A stretch of 18,908 nucleotides of DNA, taken from Caldifarciminota bacterium. Lineage in GTDB: Bacteria > Hydrothermota > Tepidihabitantia > Tepidihabitantales > CAIPLT01. The notes under the pieces were generated by a model that was not told the DNA's origin, ran no database searches, and saw nothing but the letters and a program-made list of their open reading frames with translations. Shown here in pieces: positions 1 through 8,633 of this stretch. The DNA is taken from NCBI GenBank assembly GCA_025061975.1, contig JANXBB010000123.1, positions 1 through 18,908 on the forward strand. Reading direction: 5' to 3'. Position 1 is the stretch's first letter. Each line of letters opens with the position of its first letter. The translations under genes were made by a program, and so were the position numbers.

Positions 1-1049
1 ATACATTTGTTGATAAAGGCAATCGTAATCTTGCATTGCGTCCAGAGGGAACACCGGGTGTAGTTCGCGCAGTGCTTCAATATCACCTAAAGACTCCGAT
101 AAGGCTTTTTTATATCGGTCCGATGTTTCGCTACGAACGTCCTCAGAAGGGGCGATATCGAGAGTTTTATCAATTAGGGGTTGAAGTTATTGGCGAAGGC
201 TTAGCCGATACTGAGATTGAACTTATTAGTATGGCTCAGAGATTTTTCACAGCAATTGGTCTGTCAGCAGTGGTTACTAAGATAAATAGTGTTGGATGCG
301 AAGTGTGTCGGCCCCAATTTCGTAATATCTTAAAAGCTTTTCTTAATCAGAATTTATCGAATCTCTGCGAAGACTGTAAAATTAGAGCTGAGCAGAATCC
401 ACTGCGTGTGTTTGATTGTAAGGAAGAAAGGTGTCAAGATTTATATCTTCAAGCCCCAAAAATTACTGATCGTCTCTGTTATGAATGTCAAAAGCATTTT
501 CAGCAAGTTTTGGAAGGGCTTGCTAAGCAAAACTTACCCTTTGAATTAGATAAGTCATTAGTTCGGGGATTAGATTATTATACCCGGACTACTTTTGAAT
601 TTGTACCTACCGGATCTTCCGAACTTGGAAGTAAAGATAGTATTGGTGGTGGGGGCCGCTATGATAATTTAATTAAGGATTTTGGGGGTCCTCCAACTCC
701 GGCTATTGGTTTCGCTTTAGGGCTGGAGCGTATTTTACTGTGTTTGCCGAAGCCTGAAAAATGGCGCAAATTGGTTTTTGTTATTGCATTAGACGAAGAT
801 GCTCAAAACGAAGGAGAAGTAGTATTATCCAAGCTGCGAAATGCTGATATTCCGGCGCTTAAGTCATCGCAAATAAAAACACTACGTGCTGGTTTAGGGT
901 TAGCGGACAACTTATTTTGTAAATATGTAATTATTATAGGAAGTAATGAATTACAAAAAAAGGTTTATACTTTAAAAAACCTTCAAGAACATACGCAAAT
1001 TGAAATATCCCAAGATAAATTGATCGAATATCTAAAAAACAACCTGTGA
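1..1049 (+). CDS. hisS: histidyl-tRNA synthetase, 5' end missing
   Basis: Class II aminoacyl-tRNA synthetase that charges tRNA-His in the cytoplasm. The frame is open from position 3, reading TFVDKGNRNLALRPEGTPGV, so the gene begins upstream of the window and perhaps 70 residues are missing; the TTG at 36 is internal. Visible are motif 2 (FRYERPQKGRYREFYQLGVE), the histidine-binding signature LVRGLDYYTRTTFEF, the glycine-rich GGGGRYD, motif 3 (AIGFALGLERILL) and a C-terminal anticodon-binding domain. The insertion between about nt 290 and 520 carries eight cysteines in pairs (CEVC, CEDC, DCKEERC, CYEC), as in HisRS of many anaerobes and thermophiles, possibly for zinc. It converges on pyrE with 17 bp between stop codons and no clear terminator. 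Identification is very secure. Confidence 0.97.
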   Translation, partial: TFVDKGNRNLALRPEGTPGVVRAVLQYHLKTPIRLFYIGPMFRYERPQKGRYREFYQLGVEVIGEGLADTEIELISMAQRFFTAIGLSAVVTKINSVGCEVCRPQFRNILKAFLNQNLSNLCEDCKIRAEQNPLRVFDCKEERCQDLYLQAPKITDRLCYECQKHFQQVLEGLAKQNLPFELDKSLVRGLDYYTRTTFEFVPTGSSELGSKDSIGGGGRYDNLIKDFGGPPTPAIGFALGLERILLCLPKPEKWRKLVFVIALDEDAQNEGEVVLSKLRNADIPALKSSQIKTLRAGLGLADNLFCKYVIIIGSNELQKKVYTLKNLQEHTQIEISQDKLIEYLKNNL

Positions 1050-1066
1050 AATTTTCGCCCCATGTG

Positions 1067-1651
1067 TTATTTGCCCCCGCGGCCTGGAACTTCAAGGGTA
1101 ATTCCTGCTTTACATAAAGGGCACTCTTCGGGTGTGTAATTTTTTATCGATGTTTTATAGCAGGCAAAGACGTCAAGATTTTTGTCGTTAAAACTAAATT
1201 CCAATTTATGTTCACTGCGGTCGATAAAAACGCCGATTCCTACTACTATTCCTGAAAAACTTCTAAGTGCATTTAGTGTTTCACTGATTGAATTTCCGGT
1301 AGTTAGAACATCATCGACTACTAAAATTCGCGCACCATCCGGTATAAGAAAACCCCGACGAATTACTCGTCCGGGTTCTTCTTTTTTGGTTTCGGCAAAG
1401 ATACATTTAACCCCAAGTTGACGGGCAACTTCATAGGCAATTATTACACCGCCGGTAGTTGGACCACATACAATATGAATATTTTTCTCTTTAAAATGTT
1501 CCTTAATTAAGCCTGCAAAGAATTCTACGAGTGCCGGGTTTTCTAATATTCGAAATTTCTCAAAGTATTTAGCACTATGAAGACCGGAACTTAAAAGAAA
1601 ATGTCCGTTTTTTAATACTTGGTTTTCTTCTAATAATTGCTCAATATTCAT
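1067..1651 (-). CDS. pyrE: orotate phosphoribosyltransferase
   Basis: Transfers phosphoribose from PRPP to orotate, giving OMP, the fifth step of de novo UMP synthesis. The 194-residue protein has the PRPP-binding signature ILVVDDVLTTGNS (about residues 109-121, acidic pair D113/D114) and a preceding CGPTTGGVIIA loop (62-72). The C-terminus ends YTPEECPLCKAGITLEVPG, the CxxC-tailed variant of PyrE. It is the last gene of the array, 12 bp after pyrF, so the two final steps of the pathway are co-transcribed. The Shine-Dalgarno is weak (AAATTTTAACAAAT before ATG), so translation may depend on coupling to pyrF. No regulatory leader is seen. Confidence is high. Confidence 0.96.
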   Translation of the reverse strand: MNIEQLLEENQVLKNGHFLLSSGLHSAKYFEKFRILENPALVEFFAGLIKEHFKEKNIHIVCGPTTGGVIIAYEVARQLGVKCIFAETKKEEPGRVIRRGFLIPDGARILVVDDVLTTGNSISETLNALRSFSGIVVGIGVFIDRSEHKLEFSFNDKNLDVFACYKTSIKNYTPEECPLCKAGITLEVPGRGGK

Positions 1652-1663
1652 ATTTGTTAAAAT

Positions 1664-2416
1664 TTAAACTTTTAATTCATCGTGGATTTTTTTAATAACG
1701 GCAATTGGATCAATTGCCTGGATAATTGGCCGGCCAACTACAATATAGTCCGCACCATTTTTTGCAGCGTAACTTGGAGTTTCAAATCGAACCTGGTCGT
1801 CGTGGGTAATTTTCTTGGTCTCTTCGATTATTTCAGTTTCTGGCGGTGAAATTCGAATTCCTGGGACAACAACAATAAACTCCGGACCACATTCTTTCTT
1901 AATTGCTTTGACTTCATGAGCTGAAGCAACTACACCATCTAAACCGGCTTTTTTTGCTAAATAAGCTAAATGAAGAACTTGACTTGCAAGATTACGACTA
2001 GTTCTTTTGGTCCATAAATATCCAAATTCTTTTTCCGAAATGCTAGTAAGAATCGTGACACCTAAAATTAGCGGTGATTTTTTAAGATGGTGCTTTGCGC
2101 AATATTCTTTTACGGTTTCTGAGGTTTTTTTCATCATTTCTACGCCGCCTGTTGTATGAATTGTGAGCATCGATATTCCTAATCGGATACTGTTTAAAAC
2201 TGCCTTGCTTACAATACTCGGAATATCGCAAAATTTTAAATCTAAGAAAACTTCTTCTTTATTGTTCCTAACTAAGTAATTAACGATCGATGGTCCGGTT
2301 CGAGTAAATAAATCAATACCAACTTTATAGACATCAATCCATCCTTTTGTTTTTTGATAAATTTTTTTTGCTTTTTGTAAAGTATCGGCTTGAAGAGCCA
2401 AAATTAATTTAGTCAT
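1664..2416 (-). CDS. pyrF: orotidine-5'-phosphate decarboxylase
   Basis: Decarboxylates OMP to UMP. This 250-residue TIM-barrel protein shows the catalytic array D59-x-K61-x-x-D64 in LDLKFCDIP, the K31-V-G strand, and the C-terminal phosphate-binding parts VVPGIR and DDQVR...GADYIVVGRPI. One residue is unusual: the N-terminal strand reads LILALQADT, with Gln9 where the family almost always has Asp (IVALDV) contacting the substrate ribose; the codon is CAA. All other key residues are present, so an active enzyme is expected. The start ATG directly abuts the pyrD stop (no gap) and has a good Shine-Dalgarno, GGAGGA, inside the pyrD tail. Confidence 0.95.
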   Translation of the reverse strand: MTKLILALQADTLQKAKKIYQKTKGWIDVYKVGIDLFTRTGPSIVNYLVRNNKEEVFLDLKFCDIPSIVSKAVLNSIRLGISMLTIHTTGGVEMMKKTSETVKEYCAKHHLKKSPLILGVTILTSISEKEFGYLWTKRTSRNLASQVLHLAYLAKKAGLDGVVASAHEVKAIKKECGPEFIVVVPGIRISPPETEIIEETKKITHDDQVRFETPSYAAKNGADYIVVGRPIIQAIDPIAVIKKIHDELKV

Positions 2417-3253
2417 TTAATCCTCCAGTTCTTTTAATATTTTAAGTCCCAAAAACGGATCAACCAAATTTCCGCTGCCTATCGCAACTAATTTGGCTCC
2501 TGCAAGAATGAATTCTTTTACATCGTTAGCATTCATTATTCCTCCGCCGCCAATGATTGGAATGTCTAATTTTTGTTTTATATGCCATATGCAGTATAAA
2601 GCAAAAGGTTTTATCGCCGGGCCTGAGAGCCCGCCGGTAATTCCACCTAATATTGGTTTTTTAGTGTTTATATCAAATGCTATACCGTATAAGGTATTAA
2701 TTAACGAGACTGCATCTACTCCGCTGTCAATTGCTGCGCGAGCGGTATCTAAAGGATCAACAAAGTTTGCGGTTAATTTAGCTATTAGAAATTTATTGGT
2801 TCTTTTTCTAATTGCTGAGACAATTTTCGATACCAATTTAGGGCTTTGCGCCGGAAGTCTTTGGCGGTTTTTGATATTAGGGCACGAAAGATTAATTTCT
2901 AGACCTGAAATTTCTGTTTCGCCAAGTTCTTCAGTTAAAATTATAAATTCTTCAATAGTCGTTCCAGCAATATTAACAAAAATGTGCGTATTTAATTTAC
3001 TTAATATTGGGAGAATCTTTTCTTTAAATTTTTTTACTCCGGGATTCTCAAGTCCTACCGAATTTAGAATTCCTGAAGGAGTCTCGATAATTCGTGGTAA
3101 TGGGTTACCAAAACGTTCGTTTACTGTGATACCTTTAGTAATTATTCCGCCCATTTTGTTTATTACGCCAATAAATTTAGTGCCTAAACCATAAGTTCCT
3201 GATGCAAGTAAAATAGGATTTTTAAATGTGAGGTTTTTAATAGTAACTTTCAT
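2417..3253 (-). CDS. pyrD: dihydroorotate dehydrogenase, class 1B catalytic subunit
   Basis: FMN enzyme that oxidises dihydroorotate to orotate; the class 1B form passes electrons to NAD through PyrK. The 278-residue protein has FKNPILLASGTYG near the N-terminus, NERFGNPLPRIIETPSG and NSVGLENPG, and the active-site loop EINLSCPN with catalytic Cys124, the base that defines class 1. The FMN phosphate-binding end is IIGGGGIMNANDVKEF and VAIGSGNL. pyrK lies immediately upstream and overlaps by ATGA, the usual 1B arrangement, so NAD rather than fumarate or quinone is the expected acceptor. That fits an anaerobic lifestyle. Confidence 0.96.
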   Translation of the reverse strand: MKVTIKNLTFKNPILLASGTYGLGTKFIGVINKMGGIITKGITVNERFGNPLPRIIETPSGILNSVGLENPGVKKFKEKILPILSKLNTHIFVNIAGTTIEEFIILTEELGETEISGLEINLSCPNIKNRQRLPAQSPKLVSKIVSAIRKRTNKFLIAKLTANFVDPLDTARAAIDSGVDAVSLINTLYGIAFDINTKKPILGGITGGLSGPAIKPFALYCIWHIKQKLDIPIIGGGGIMNANDVKEFILAGAKLVAIGSGNLVDPFLGLKILKELED

Positions 3254-4035
3254 AATTCAAGACTTGTAAGCTCGACTTGGTGTAAATTAAAAACCGGTCC
3301 ATCAGTACAAATCCGTAAATATTCTCCGTTTATGGTTTTGACACCACAACAATAACACAAACCACAACCACATCCCATGCGGCTTTCGAGGAAAACATAA
3401 GGAATAAGCTGGGGAAAATCTTTTAATTTTATTTTAAGGTTTTTAAGCATTTTTAGCGGACCAGCAGCAAATAATACTTCAATTTTTTGCTCCTTAAAAA
3501 AGGCGACATCTAAGAAATTAACGATCAGCCCTTTTTTGCCCCAAGAACCGTCTTCGGTAGCGAGAATCAGTTTGCCACATAAAGCTTTAAGTTCGTTTAG
3601 GAACAGTAGTTCTTTTTTGGTTTTAGCACCATAGTACAAATACAACTCATTAGTTTGGGCTAGTTTTGAAGCTACAAGTTTTAATGGAGCAATACCAATT
3701 CCGCCGGCGCACAATGCAATTTTTTTGTTTTTCAGATTGGGTATCGATCTACCTAATGGACCCAGGATGTCAAGATTTTCTTTCGGTTTGCGCTTACTAA
3801 GTTCTTTTGTTCCTTTTCCAACTACGCGATATATAATACGGATATTATTTTGAGTACAATCAGCAATGGCAAAAGGACGCCGCAGCATAAAAGAATAATT
3901 GTCTGAAATTCTAATCATAACAAACTGTCCGGGCTTTACCTGCGTAGCAATTTTTGGAGCTTCTAATAACAACGAAAATATTTCTTCGGTGAGTTGGTGA
4001 TGAGCAATTATCTGTGCCGATTCAGTAACAATCAT
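3250..4035 (-). CDS. pyrK: dihydroorotate dehydrogenase electron transfer subunit
   Basis: FAD and [2Fe-2S] subunit that carries electrons from PyrD to NAD. The 261-residue protein matches the usual length. The FAD-binding motif is LRRPFAI (51-57), the NAD-binding loop AGGIGIAPL (110-118), and the iron-sulfur motif lies at 222-243 (C222-x4-C227-x2-C230-x12-C243) in ESRMGCGCGLCYCCG...RICTDGPVF. Two further cysteines, C224 and C229, sit between the expected ligands, making this loop unusually cysteine-rich. The gene overlaps pyrD by 4 bp and starts right after the stop of the TPR lipoprotein gene, without a clear Shine-Dalgarno. Confidence 0.95.
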   Translation of the reverse strand: MIVTESAQIIAHHQLTEEIFSLLLEAPKIATQVKPGQFVMIRISDNYSFMLRRPFAIADCTQNNIRIIYRVVGKGTKELSKRKPKENLDILGPLGRSIPNLKNKKIALCAGGIGIAPLKLVASKLAQTNELYLYYGAKTKKELLFLNELKALCGKLILATEDGSWGKKGLIVNFLDVAFFKEQKIEVLFAAGPLKMLKNLKIKLKDFPQLIPYVFLESRMGCGCGLCYCCGVKTINGEYLRICTDGPVFNLHQVELTSLEL

Positions 4036-5595
4036 TTAATCAATTTTTAACATTTTTTTAGCTTCTTGAGCATATTCGGTGTTGGGATATTCTCTAATAA
4101 TCGTCTTTAATATCGATTCATACTTCGAATAGTTTTCGTTTAACGGTCGATCAGCAGCTAAAATGTTTTTATATATCCAAGCCTGTGCGAGAAGTGCTTT
4201 GGGGGCATAAATACTTTTCGGATATTTTAAATAAACTTTCTCATATTCATGTAATGCTTTTTCGTAGTCTTTCAGATTAAGATGATATATCTCTGCAAGA
4301 TGGAACTGAATTTTAGCGGAATCCGGTTTAAAGTTCAAAGAGTTTTTGAGCGATTCTTGATAAGCAACAGGTTCTTCTTTATCTAATAAAAGCGAATCAG
4401 TTAAAAATTTATTAATTGTATCACCTTTTAGAGTATCTAACATTTCGTTGTTCTTCTGGGTAACTTTTGATATAGTAACTACCATTGAAGTATCCTGTAA
4501 TGCTTTAAGAAGCTCAAGTCGAATTTTTGCTTGAGCAGTAAAATCAGTAGTTTCCCGAGAATTTACAATTGCTTGATAATAATAAGACGCACTGTCAAAT
4601 TTACCTTGGGCTTCGTAGCTATTAGCTAAAAACCATTGAGCTTCGGTTAGTTGTGGTGCTGATTTTATTTTTTTATAGTATTTACGAGCCTCTGGAAAAT
4701 TATTCATTTGAGAGAACAATTTACCTAAGCTTAGGTAAACTTTATCGCTTAGGTTCTTAGTTTTGTTTTTTACAGTGTCTTCAAATGTTATTTTGTCTAA
4801 AATTATTTTACTTAAACTTTCTTGGCTTGTAGCAATATAGGATTTTGCTAAGTTTACTAGTAGTTCAGTATAAATACTTAAAGTGTCTAAGGTAGTTTGT
4901 GACCAACTTTTTTCAAGGATGTTTTTACATCTGGTATATGTAGCAATAGCTTCGGAATGCTCTCCGATAGCCTGCTGAATTTCTCCAAGCATAATGAATG
5001 CCGGAAAATAAAAATTAGTTTTTGGATATTTATCGATTAATTCACGTAAAAATTTTATTGCATCCTGGTATTCTTTTCGTAAATAGTGAAGCTCTGCTAA
5101 CCGATATAAAACCTCAGCTTTTTGGAATTTAGGCACTTTTTCGGTTTCTTGGAGCCTAAGCATTTTTAAACGTTCAAGCGCTTTTTCGTAATCTTTATTA
5201 GCGAGTAAAGATTGTGCATAGTAGAAATTTACCTGGTAGTTTAATTTAGTCTCAGGATAGAGTAAAAGCAAATTGTCGAATTTGGTTATTGCCTTGGAAT
5301 AATCTCCTAAGTAATAATACGACATACCGATAATAAACAACGCGTTAGGAACATAGCGTGATCGTGGATATTTAGAAATTACCTTTGCGGATTTTTCGAT
5401 AGCTTTTTCAAAGCTAGTTTTTGCTTGCTGGGGATTGGTCGATAGTTTTTCTTGAGCTTCTTTGTAATACTTCTGAGCATTGTAAAAAGTATTAAAATAA
5501 GCGCAATTGATACCAAAAACAATTACAATTAGAAAATAAAATATCCCCGATGCTTTTTTTATATTAAATGATGCTATGGATTTATTAAAAATCAA
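4036..5595 (-). CDS. TPR-repeat outer-membrane-type lipoprotein (BamD-like)
   Basis: A 519-residue tetratricopeptide-repeat protein with an N-terminal hydrophobic segment (about 18-29) followed by Cys31 in GINC-AYFNTFYNAQKYY. This resembles a lipoprotein signal, although Asn at -1 is not a standard lipobox residue. Repeats of the type ALFIIGMSYYYLGDYSKAI and LAEIYHLNLKDYEKALHEYEKVYLKYP run along the whole chain, most densely at 50-260 and 290-500. BamD/YbgF-type proteins share this build, and similar lipoproteins are common in FCB-type bacteria, so a cell-envelope assembly role is plausible but not shown. The start is uncertain: the codon is TTG, no in-frame ATG precedes Cys31, and no Shine-Dalgarno is visible. 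The gene sits oddly between kbl and pyrK, 17 bp after kbl and abutting pyrK. Confidence 0.85.
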   Translation of the reverse strand: MIFNKSIASFNIKKASGIFYFLIVIVFGINCAYFNTFYNAQKYYKEAQEKLSTNPQQAKTSFEKAIEKSAKVISKYPRSRYVPNALFIIGMSYYYLGDYSKAITKFDNLLLLYPETKLNYQVNFYYAQSLLANKDYEKALERLKMLRLQETEKVPKFQKAEVLYRLAELHYLRKEYQDAIKFLRELIDKYPKTNFYFPAFIMLGEIQQAIGEHSEAIATYTRCKNILEKSWSQTTLDTLSIYTELLVNLAKSYIATSQESLSKIILDKITFEDTVKNKTKNLSDKVYLSLGKLFSQMNNFPEARKYYKKIKSAPQLTEAQWFLANSYEAQGKFDSASYYYQAIVNSRETTDFTAQAKIRLELLKALQDTSMVVTISKVTQKNNEMLDTLKGDTINKFLTDSLLLDKEEPVAYQESLKNSLNFKPDSAKIQFHLAEIYHLNLKDYEKALHEYEKVYLKYPKSIYAPKALLAQAWIYKNILAADRPLNENYSKYESILKTIIREYPNTEYAQEAKKMLKID

Positions 5596-5612
5596 AATTT
5601 TGTTTTTGGAAT

Positions 5613-6818
5613 TTATTTTATTACTCCGTATTTTTTTCCAACTTTGGTGAATGCTTCGATCGCTTTGTCGATATGCTCGATTTCGTGTGCTGCCGATAGC
5701 TGTACTCTAATTCGTGCCTGACCTTTAGGAACTACCGGATAGAAAAATCCGATTACATAAATTCCTTCATAATATAGATCTCTTGCAAAATCCTGTGACA
5801 GTTTAGCATCATAAAGCATAATAGGACAAATTGGATGATCACCGGGTTTAATATCAAATCCTCGCCTGGTCATTTCGGACCGAAAATACTTAGTATTTCT
5901 TTCAAGCTTATCGCGTAATTCTGTAGTTTCAGAGAGCATATTGACAATTTCTAATGTTACTGAAGCGATAATTGGTGAAAGAGTATTAGAAAAAAGATAT
6001 GGGCGTGAACGTTGGCGTAACATATCAATAATTTCTTTGCGTCCTGATGTACATCCCCCGGACGCTCCCCCTAAGGCTTTGCCGAATGTTGTTGTTATTA
6101 TGTCAACCCGGCCTAATGTTCCGGTAGCTTCAGGAGTACCTCGGCCGGTTTTACCAACAAAACCAGTAGCATGAGAATCGTCAATCATTACTAACGCATC
6201 ATATTTATCGGCAAGTTCACAGATATCTGCAAGACGAGCCATGTCGCCATCCATAGAAAAGACCCCATCTGTAGCAATAATCCGAAAACGGTATTTTTGT
6301 GTCTGTTTTAGAATTTCTTCTAATTCTTTCATGTCCGAATGCGTGAAACGGAAGCGCTCGGCTTTACATAATCGGATACCATCAATAATCGATGCATGGT
6401 TTAATTGATCGGAAATAATTGCATCTTGTTCGTTAAAAAGTGCTTCAAAGAGACCACCGTTAGCATCAAAACATGAAGAGTATAAAATTGTAGCTTCCGT
6501 GCCTAAAAATTCTGAGATCTTTTTTTCTAATTGTCGATGGATATCTTGAGTGCCACAGATAAATCGGACCGAGGACATCCCGTAACCCCATTTTTTTATT
6601 GCTTCTTCGGCAGCTTTTACTACTCGGGGGTGACTTGATAGTCCTAAATAGTTGTTAGCACAAAAGTTAAGTACTTCTTTAGGTGTTGCACCTTCAGGGT
6701 ATTCAACACGAATATTGGCTCCTTGGGGCGTTAAAATGTATCGTTCTTCTTTGTATAAACCTTGTTCTTTAAGAGAGTTTAATTCTTTTTGTAAATATTC
6801 TTGAAATCGAGCGTACAT
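5613..6818 (-). CDS. kbl: glycine C-acetyltransferase (2-amino-3-ketobutyrate CoA ligase)
   Basis: PLP enzyme that cleaves 2-amino-3-ketobutyrate with CoA into glycine and acetyl-CoA, the second step of threonine breakdown. It belongs to the alpha-oxoamine synthase family: [11 protein letters not shown] with the PLP-stacking His (about residue 141), [12 protein letters not shown], and the Schiff-base lysine in [10 protein letters not shown] (about K247). I chose the ATG at 6818 (401 residues). It has AGGAG 8 nt upstream and lies 5 nt beyond the tdh stop. The in-frame GTG at 6827 would add only MKF, and its Shine-Dalgarno would touch the start codon. tdh directly upstream supplies the substrate, which confirms the assignment over other members of the family. 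Confidence 0.96.
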   Translation of the reverse strand: MYARFQEYLQKELNSLKEQGLYKEERYILTPQGANIRVEYPEGATPKEVLNFCANNYLGLSSHPRVVKAAEEAIKKWGYGMSSVRFICGTQDIHRQLEKKISEFLGTEATILYSSCFDANGGLFEALFNEQDAIISDQLNHASIIDGIRLCKAERFRFTHSDMKELEEILKQTQKYRFRIIATDGVFSMDGDMARLADICELADKYDALVMIDDSHATGFVGKTGRGTPEATGTLGRVDIITTTFGKALGGASGGCTSGRKEIIDMLRQRSRPYLFSNTLSPIIASVTLEIVNMLSETTELRDKLERNTKYFRSEMTRRGFDIKPGDHPICPIMLYDAKLSQDFARDLYYEGIYVIGFFYPVVPKGQARIRVQLSAAHEIEHIDKAIEAFTKVGKKYGVIK

Positions 6819-6823
6819 AAATT

Positions 6824-7942
6824 TCACTCCTTTAAATTTTTTCTTTTTAGCGCTTCATCTAAATCTTTTTTTTCAAGAAATAGGACAATTTTAGCTGCGG
6901 AGCGATTAGGGTGAGTAAGTTTATTAAAAGCATCATTGTAATCATCTAAAAGCATAAGGTCCGTAATAACCGGATAAATGTTTAATCGCTTTGTTGATAA
7001 AAGATTGTGCACGCGATACCAGGTGTCAAAAATTTTTCGCCCTGAAATGCCGTGAATTTGAATTCCTTTAAAGACAATATCGTTATTATAATCAAGTTCC
7101 ACTACATTTTGTGGAGAAATTCCGAATGCCGAGACTCGGCCACCTTTCCGTACGCTTTTAAAAGCATCAGCAATAGATTTTTGATTACCGACAATTTCTA
7201 AAGCAATATCAACTCCTGCCCCATAGGTTTTTTCTTTAATAAACTCAATGCGTTCTTCGTGAGTTGTAGTATTAACCGATAAGACATAATCAGCACCAAG
7301 TTTTTGAGCAAGTTCCATTCTCGGTTCAGACATTCCGATCAAAAATATTTTAGCTACACCGCAAGTTCGTGCTATTGCTACCGCCATTAATGAAATTGGG
7401 CCGTCGCCAGTAATAACCATTGATTTTCCGGCTATATCGCCATCTTCGCCTAATACTGCATAGCAAGCATTGCCTAAAGGTTCTTGAATCGCTGCTAGTT
7501 CATAAGGAATATCAAATTTATTATGCCATACAACTCGTTCAGGTACTGCGACATACTCCGCAAATACGCCGTTTCGGTCAACTCCTAAAATTTCCATATT
7601 ATCTCCAATATGACTTTGTCCGAGTAAAGCATTTAAGTCTTTAGGATTGTAAATATGGGTTTCGGCCGAAACATAATCGCCAACTTTAATCCCTTTAACA
7701 TCTTTACCAACTTTTTCTACAATACCGGAAAACTCATGGCCAATAATTTGAGGAAGTTTACTAAAACCAATTCGACTTTCAGCCCATTTATCCCAATTGT
7801 AAATATGAATATCTGTGCCACAAATACCACATGCTTTTACTTTTACTAACACCTCATCTGATTTAATTTCCGGAACTGGAACTGTAGTTAATGTTACACC
7901 GGGTTGGGGTGTAGTTTTGACAATTGCTTTCATTGTACTCAT
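6824..7942 (-). CDS. tdh: L-threonine 3-dehydrogenase, variant without structural zinc site
   Basis: Medium-chain dehydrogenase that oxidises threonine to 2-amino-3-ketobutyrate, the substrate of Kbl encoded next. Catalytic zinc ligands are present (Cys41 in [16 protein letters not shown], His69-Glu70 in GHEFSG), and the TDH-type [11 protein letters not shown] near the C-terminus supports the specificity. Two things are odd. The structural zinc lobe, normally four cysteines in a CxxCxxC...C pattern, reads [20 protein letters not shown] (95-114) with no cysteine. The Rossmann region is GDGPIS (179-184), and strand beta-2 ends in Gly203 followed by MSEPR where NAD-dependent TDHs have Asp. The 372 residues are longer than the usual ~341, with a lysine-rich tail. 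The start ATG is 2 nt after the deoC stop, with GGAG 11 nt upstream. Confidence 0.9.
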   Translation of the reverse strand: MSTMKAIVKTTPQPGVTLTTVPVPEIKSDEVLVKVKACGICGTDIHIYNWDKWAESRIGFSKLPQIIGHEFSGIVEKVGKDVKGIKVGDYVSAETHIYNPKDLNALLGQSHIGDNMEILGVDRNGVFAEYVAVPERVVWHNKFDIPYELAAIQEPLGNACYAVLGEDGDIAGKSMVITGDGPISLMAVAIARTCGVAKIFLIGMSEPRMELAQKLGADYVLSVNTTTHEERIEFIKEKTYGAGVDIALEIVGNQKSIADAFKSVRKGGRVSAFGISPQNVVELDYNNDIVFKGIQIHGISGRKIFDTWYRVHNLLSTKRLNIYPVITDLMLLDDYNDAFNKLTHPNRSAAKIVLFLEKKDLDEALKRKNLKE

Positions 7943-7944
7943 AG

Positions 7945-8628
7945 TTAGTATTTCTCCATTGAAGGTTTTTCTTGACCACCGGTAACAATCTGAACACCGG
8001 CGCTTGTACCAATGCGCGTTGCTCCGGCTTCGATCATTTTCAATGCGGTTTTGTAATCTCGGATTCCGCCCGATGCTTTAACTCCGATTTTACCGTTGAC
8101 TGCTTTGTATAGCAACTTTACATCTTCTACGGTAGCGCCCCCACTTGAAAATCCTGTTGAAGTCTTTACAAATTGTGCTCCAGCTTTTAGAGCAAGTTTC
8201 GCTACTTTAATCTTTTCCTCATCAGTCAGTAAACAGGTTTCCAATATTACTTTAACTCCAATTGGCGCAACTGCTCTAACAACCTTTTTGATTTCATCTT
8301 CAACATATTTAAAGTCTTTGGATTTTACTCGTCCGATATTAATTACCATATCAATTTCTTGAGCGCCGTTTTTTACTGCTTCTTTAGCTTCAAATACTTT
8401 TACGTCAGTTGTTGTGGCACCTAATGGAAAACCAACCGCACATCCAACATTTACTCCGGAACCTTTGAGTAATTGAGCCGCTAATTTTACATAACTGGGA
8501 TTTACAAAAACCGTGGCAAACTTGTATTTTTTAGCTTCCGCGCATAGTTTTTTGATGTCTTTTATTGAAGCTTCAGGTTTTAATAATGTATGGTCAATGT
8601 ATTTGTTAATCGTTAGCTTATCGGTCAT
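7945..8628 (-). CDS. deoC: deoxyribose-phosphate aldolase
   Basis: Class I aldolase that splits 2-deoxyribose-5-phosphate into acetaldehyde and glyceraldehyde-3-phosphate during deoxynucleoside salvage. All three catalytic residues are visible: D93 in EIDMVINIGRVKS, Schiff-base K155 in FVKTSTGFSSGGAT, and K184 in GVKASGGIRD. The 227-residue length fits the short bacterial/thermophile-type DeoC. The ATG has a good AAGGA Shine-Dalgarno, 8 nt upstream. It lies 5 bp after cysS and 2 bp before tdh, so it is embedded in the array. No deo regulator or phosphorylase gene is in the window. Confidence 0.96.
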   Translation of the reverse strand: MTDKLTINKYIDHTLLKPEASIKDIKKLCAEAKKYKFATVFVNPSYVKLAAQLLKGSGVNVGCAVGFPLGATTTDVKVFEAKEAVKNGAQEIDMVINIGRVKSKDFKYVEDEIKKVVRAVAPIGVKVILETCLLTDEEKIKVAKLALKAGAQFVKTSTGFSSGGATVEDVKLLYKAVNGKIGVKASGGIRDYKTALKMIEAGATRIGTSAGVQIVTGGQEKPSMEKY

Positions 8629-8633
8629 AAATT

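Noticed and set aside
1050..1066. Bidirectional terminator between hisS and pyrE
   Set aside because: The short gap has no inverted repeat with a T run; the G and C runs nearby repeat in the same direction and do not pair.
2493..3194. Long open frame of 233 codons on the plus strand opposite pyrD
   Set aside because: It is the mirror of a clearly functional gene, has no Shine-Dalgarno, and its translation resembles no protein; the same applies to the other antisense frames over pyrE, tdh, cysS, plsY and trxB.
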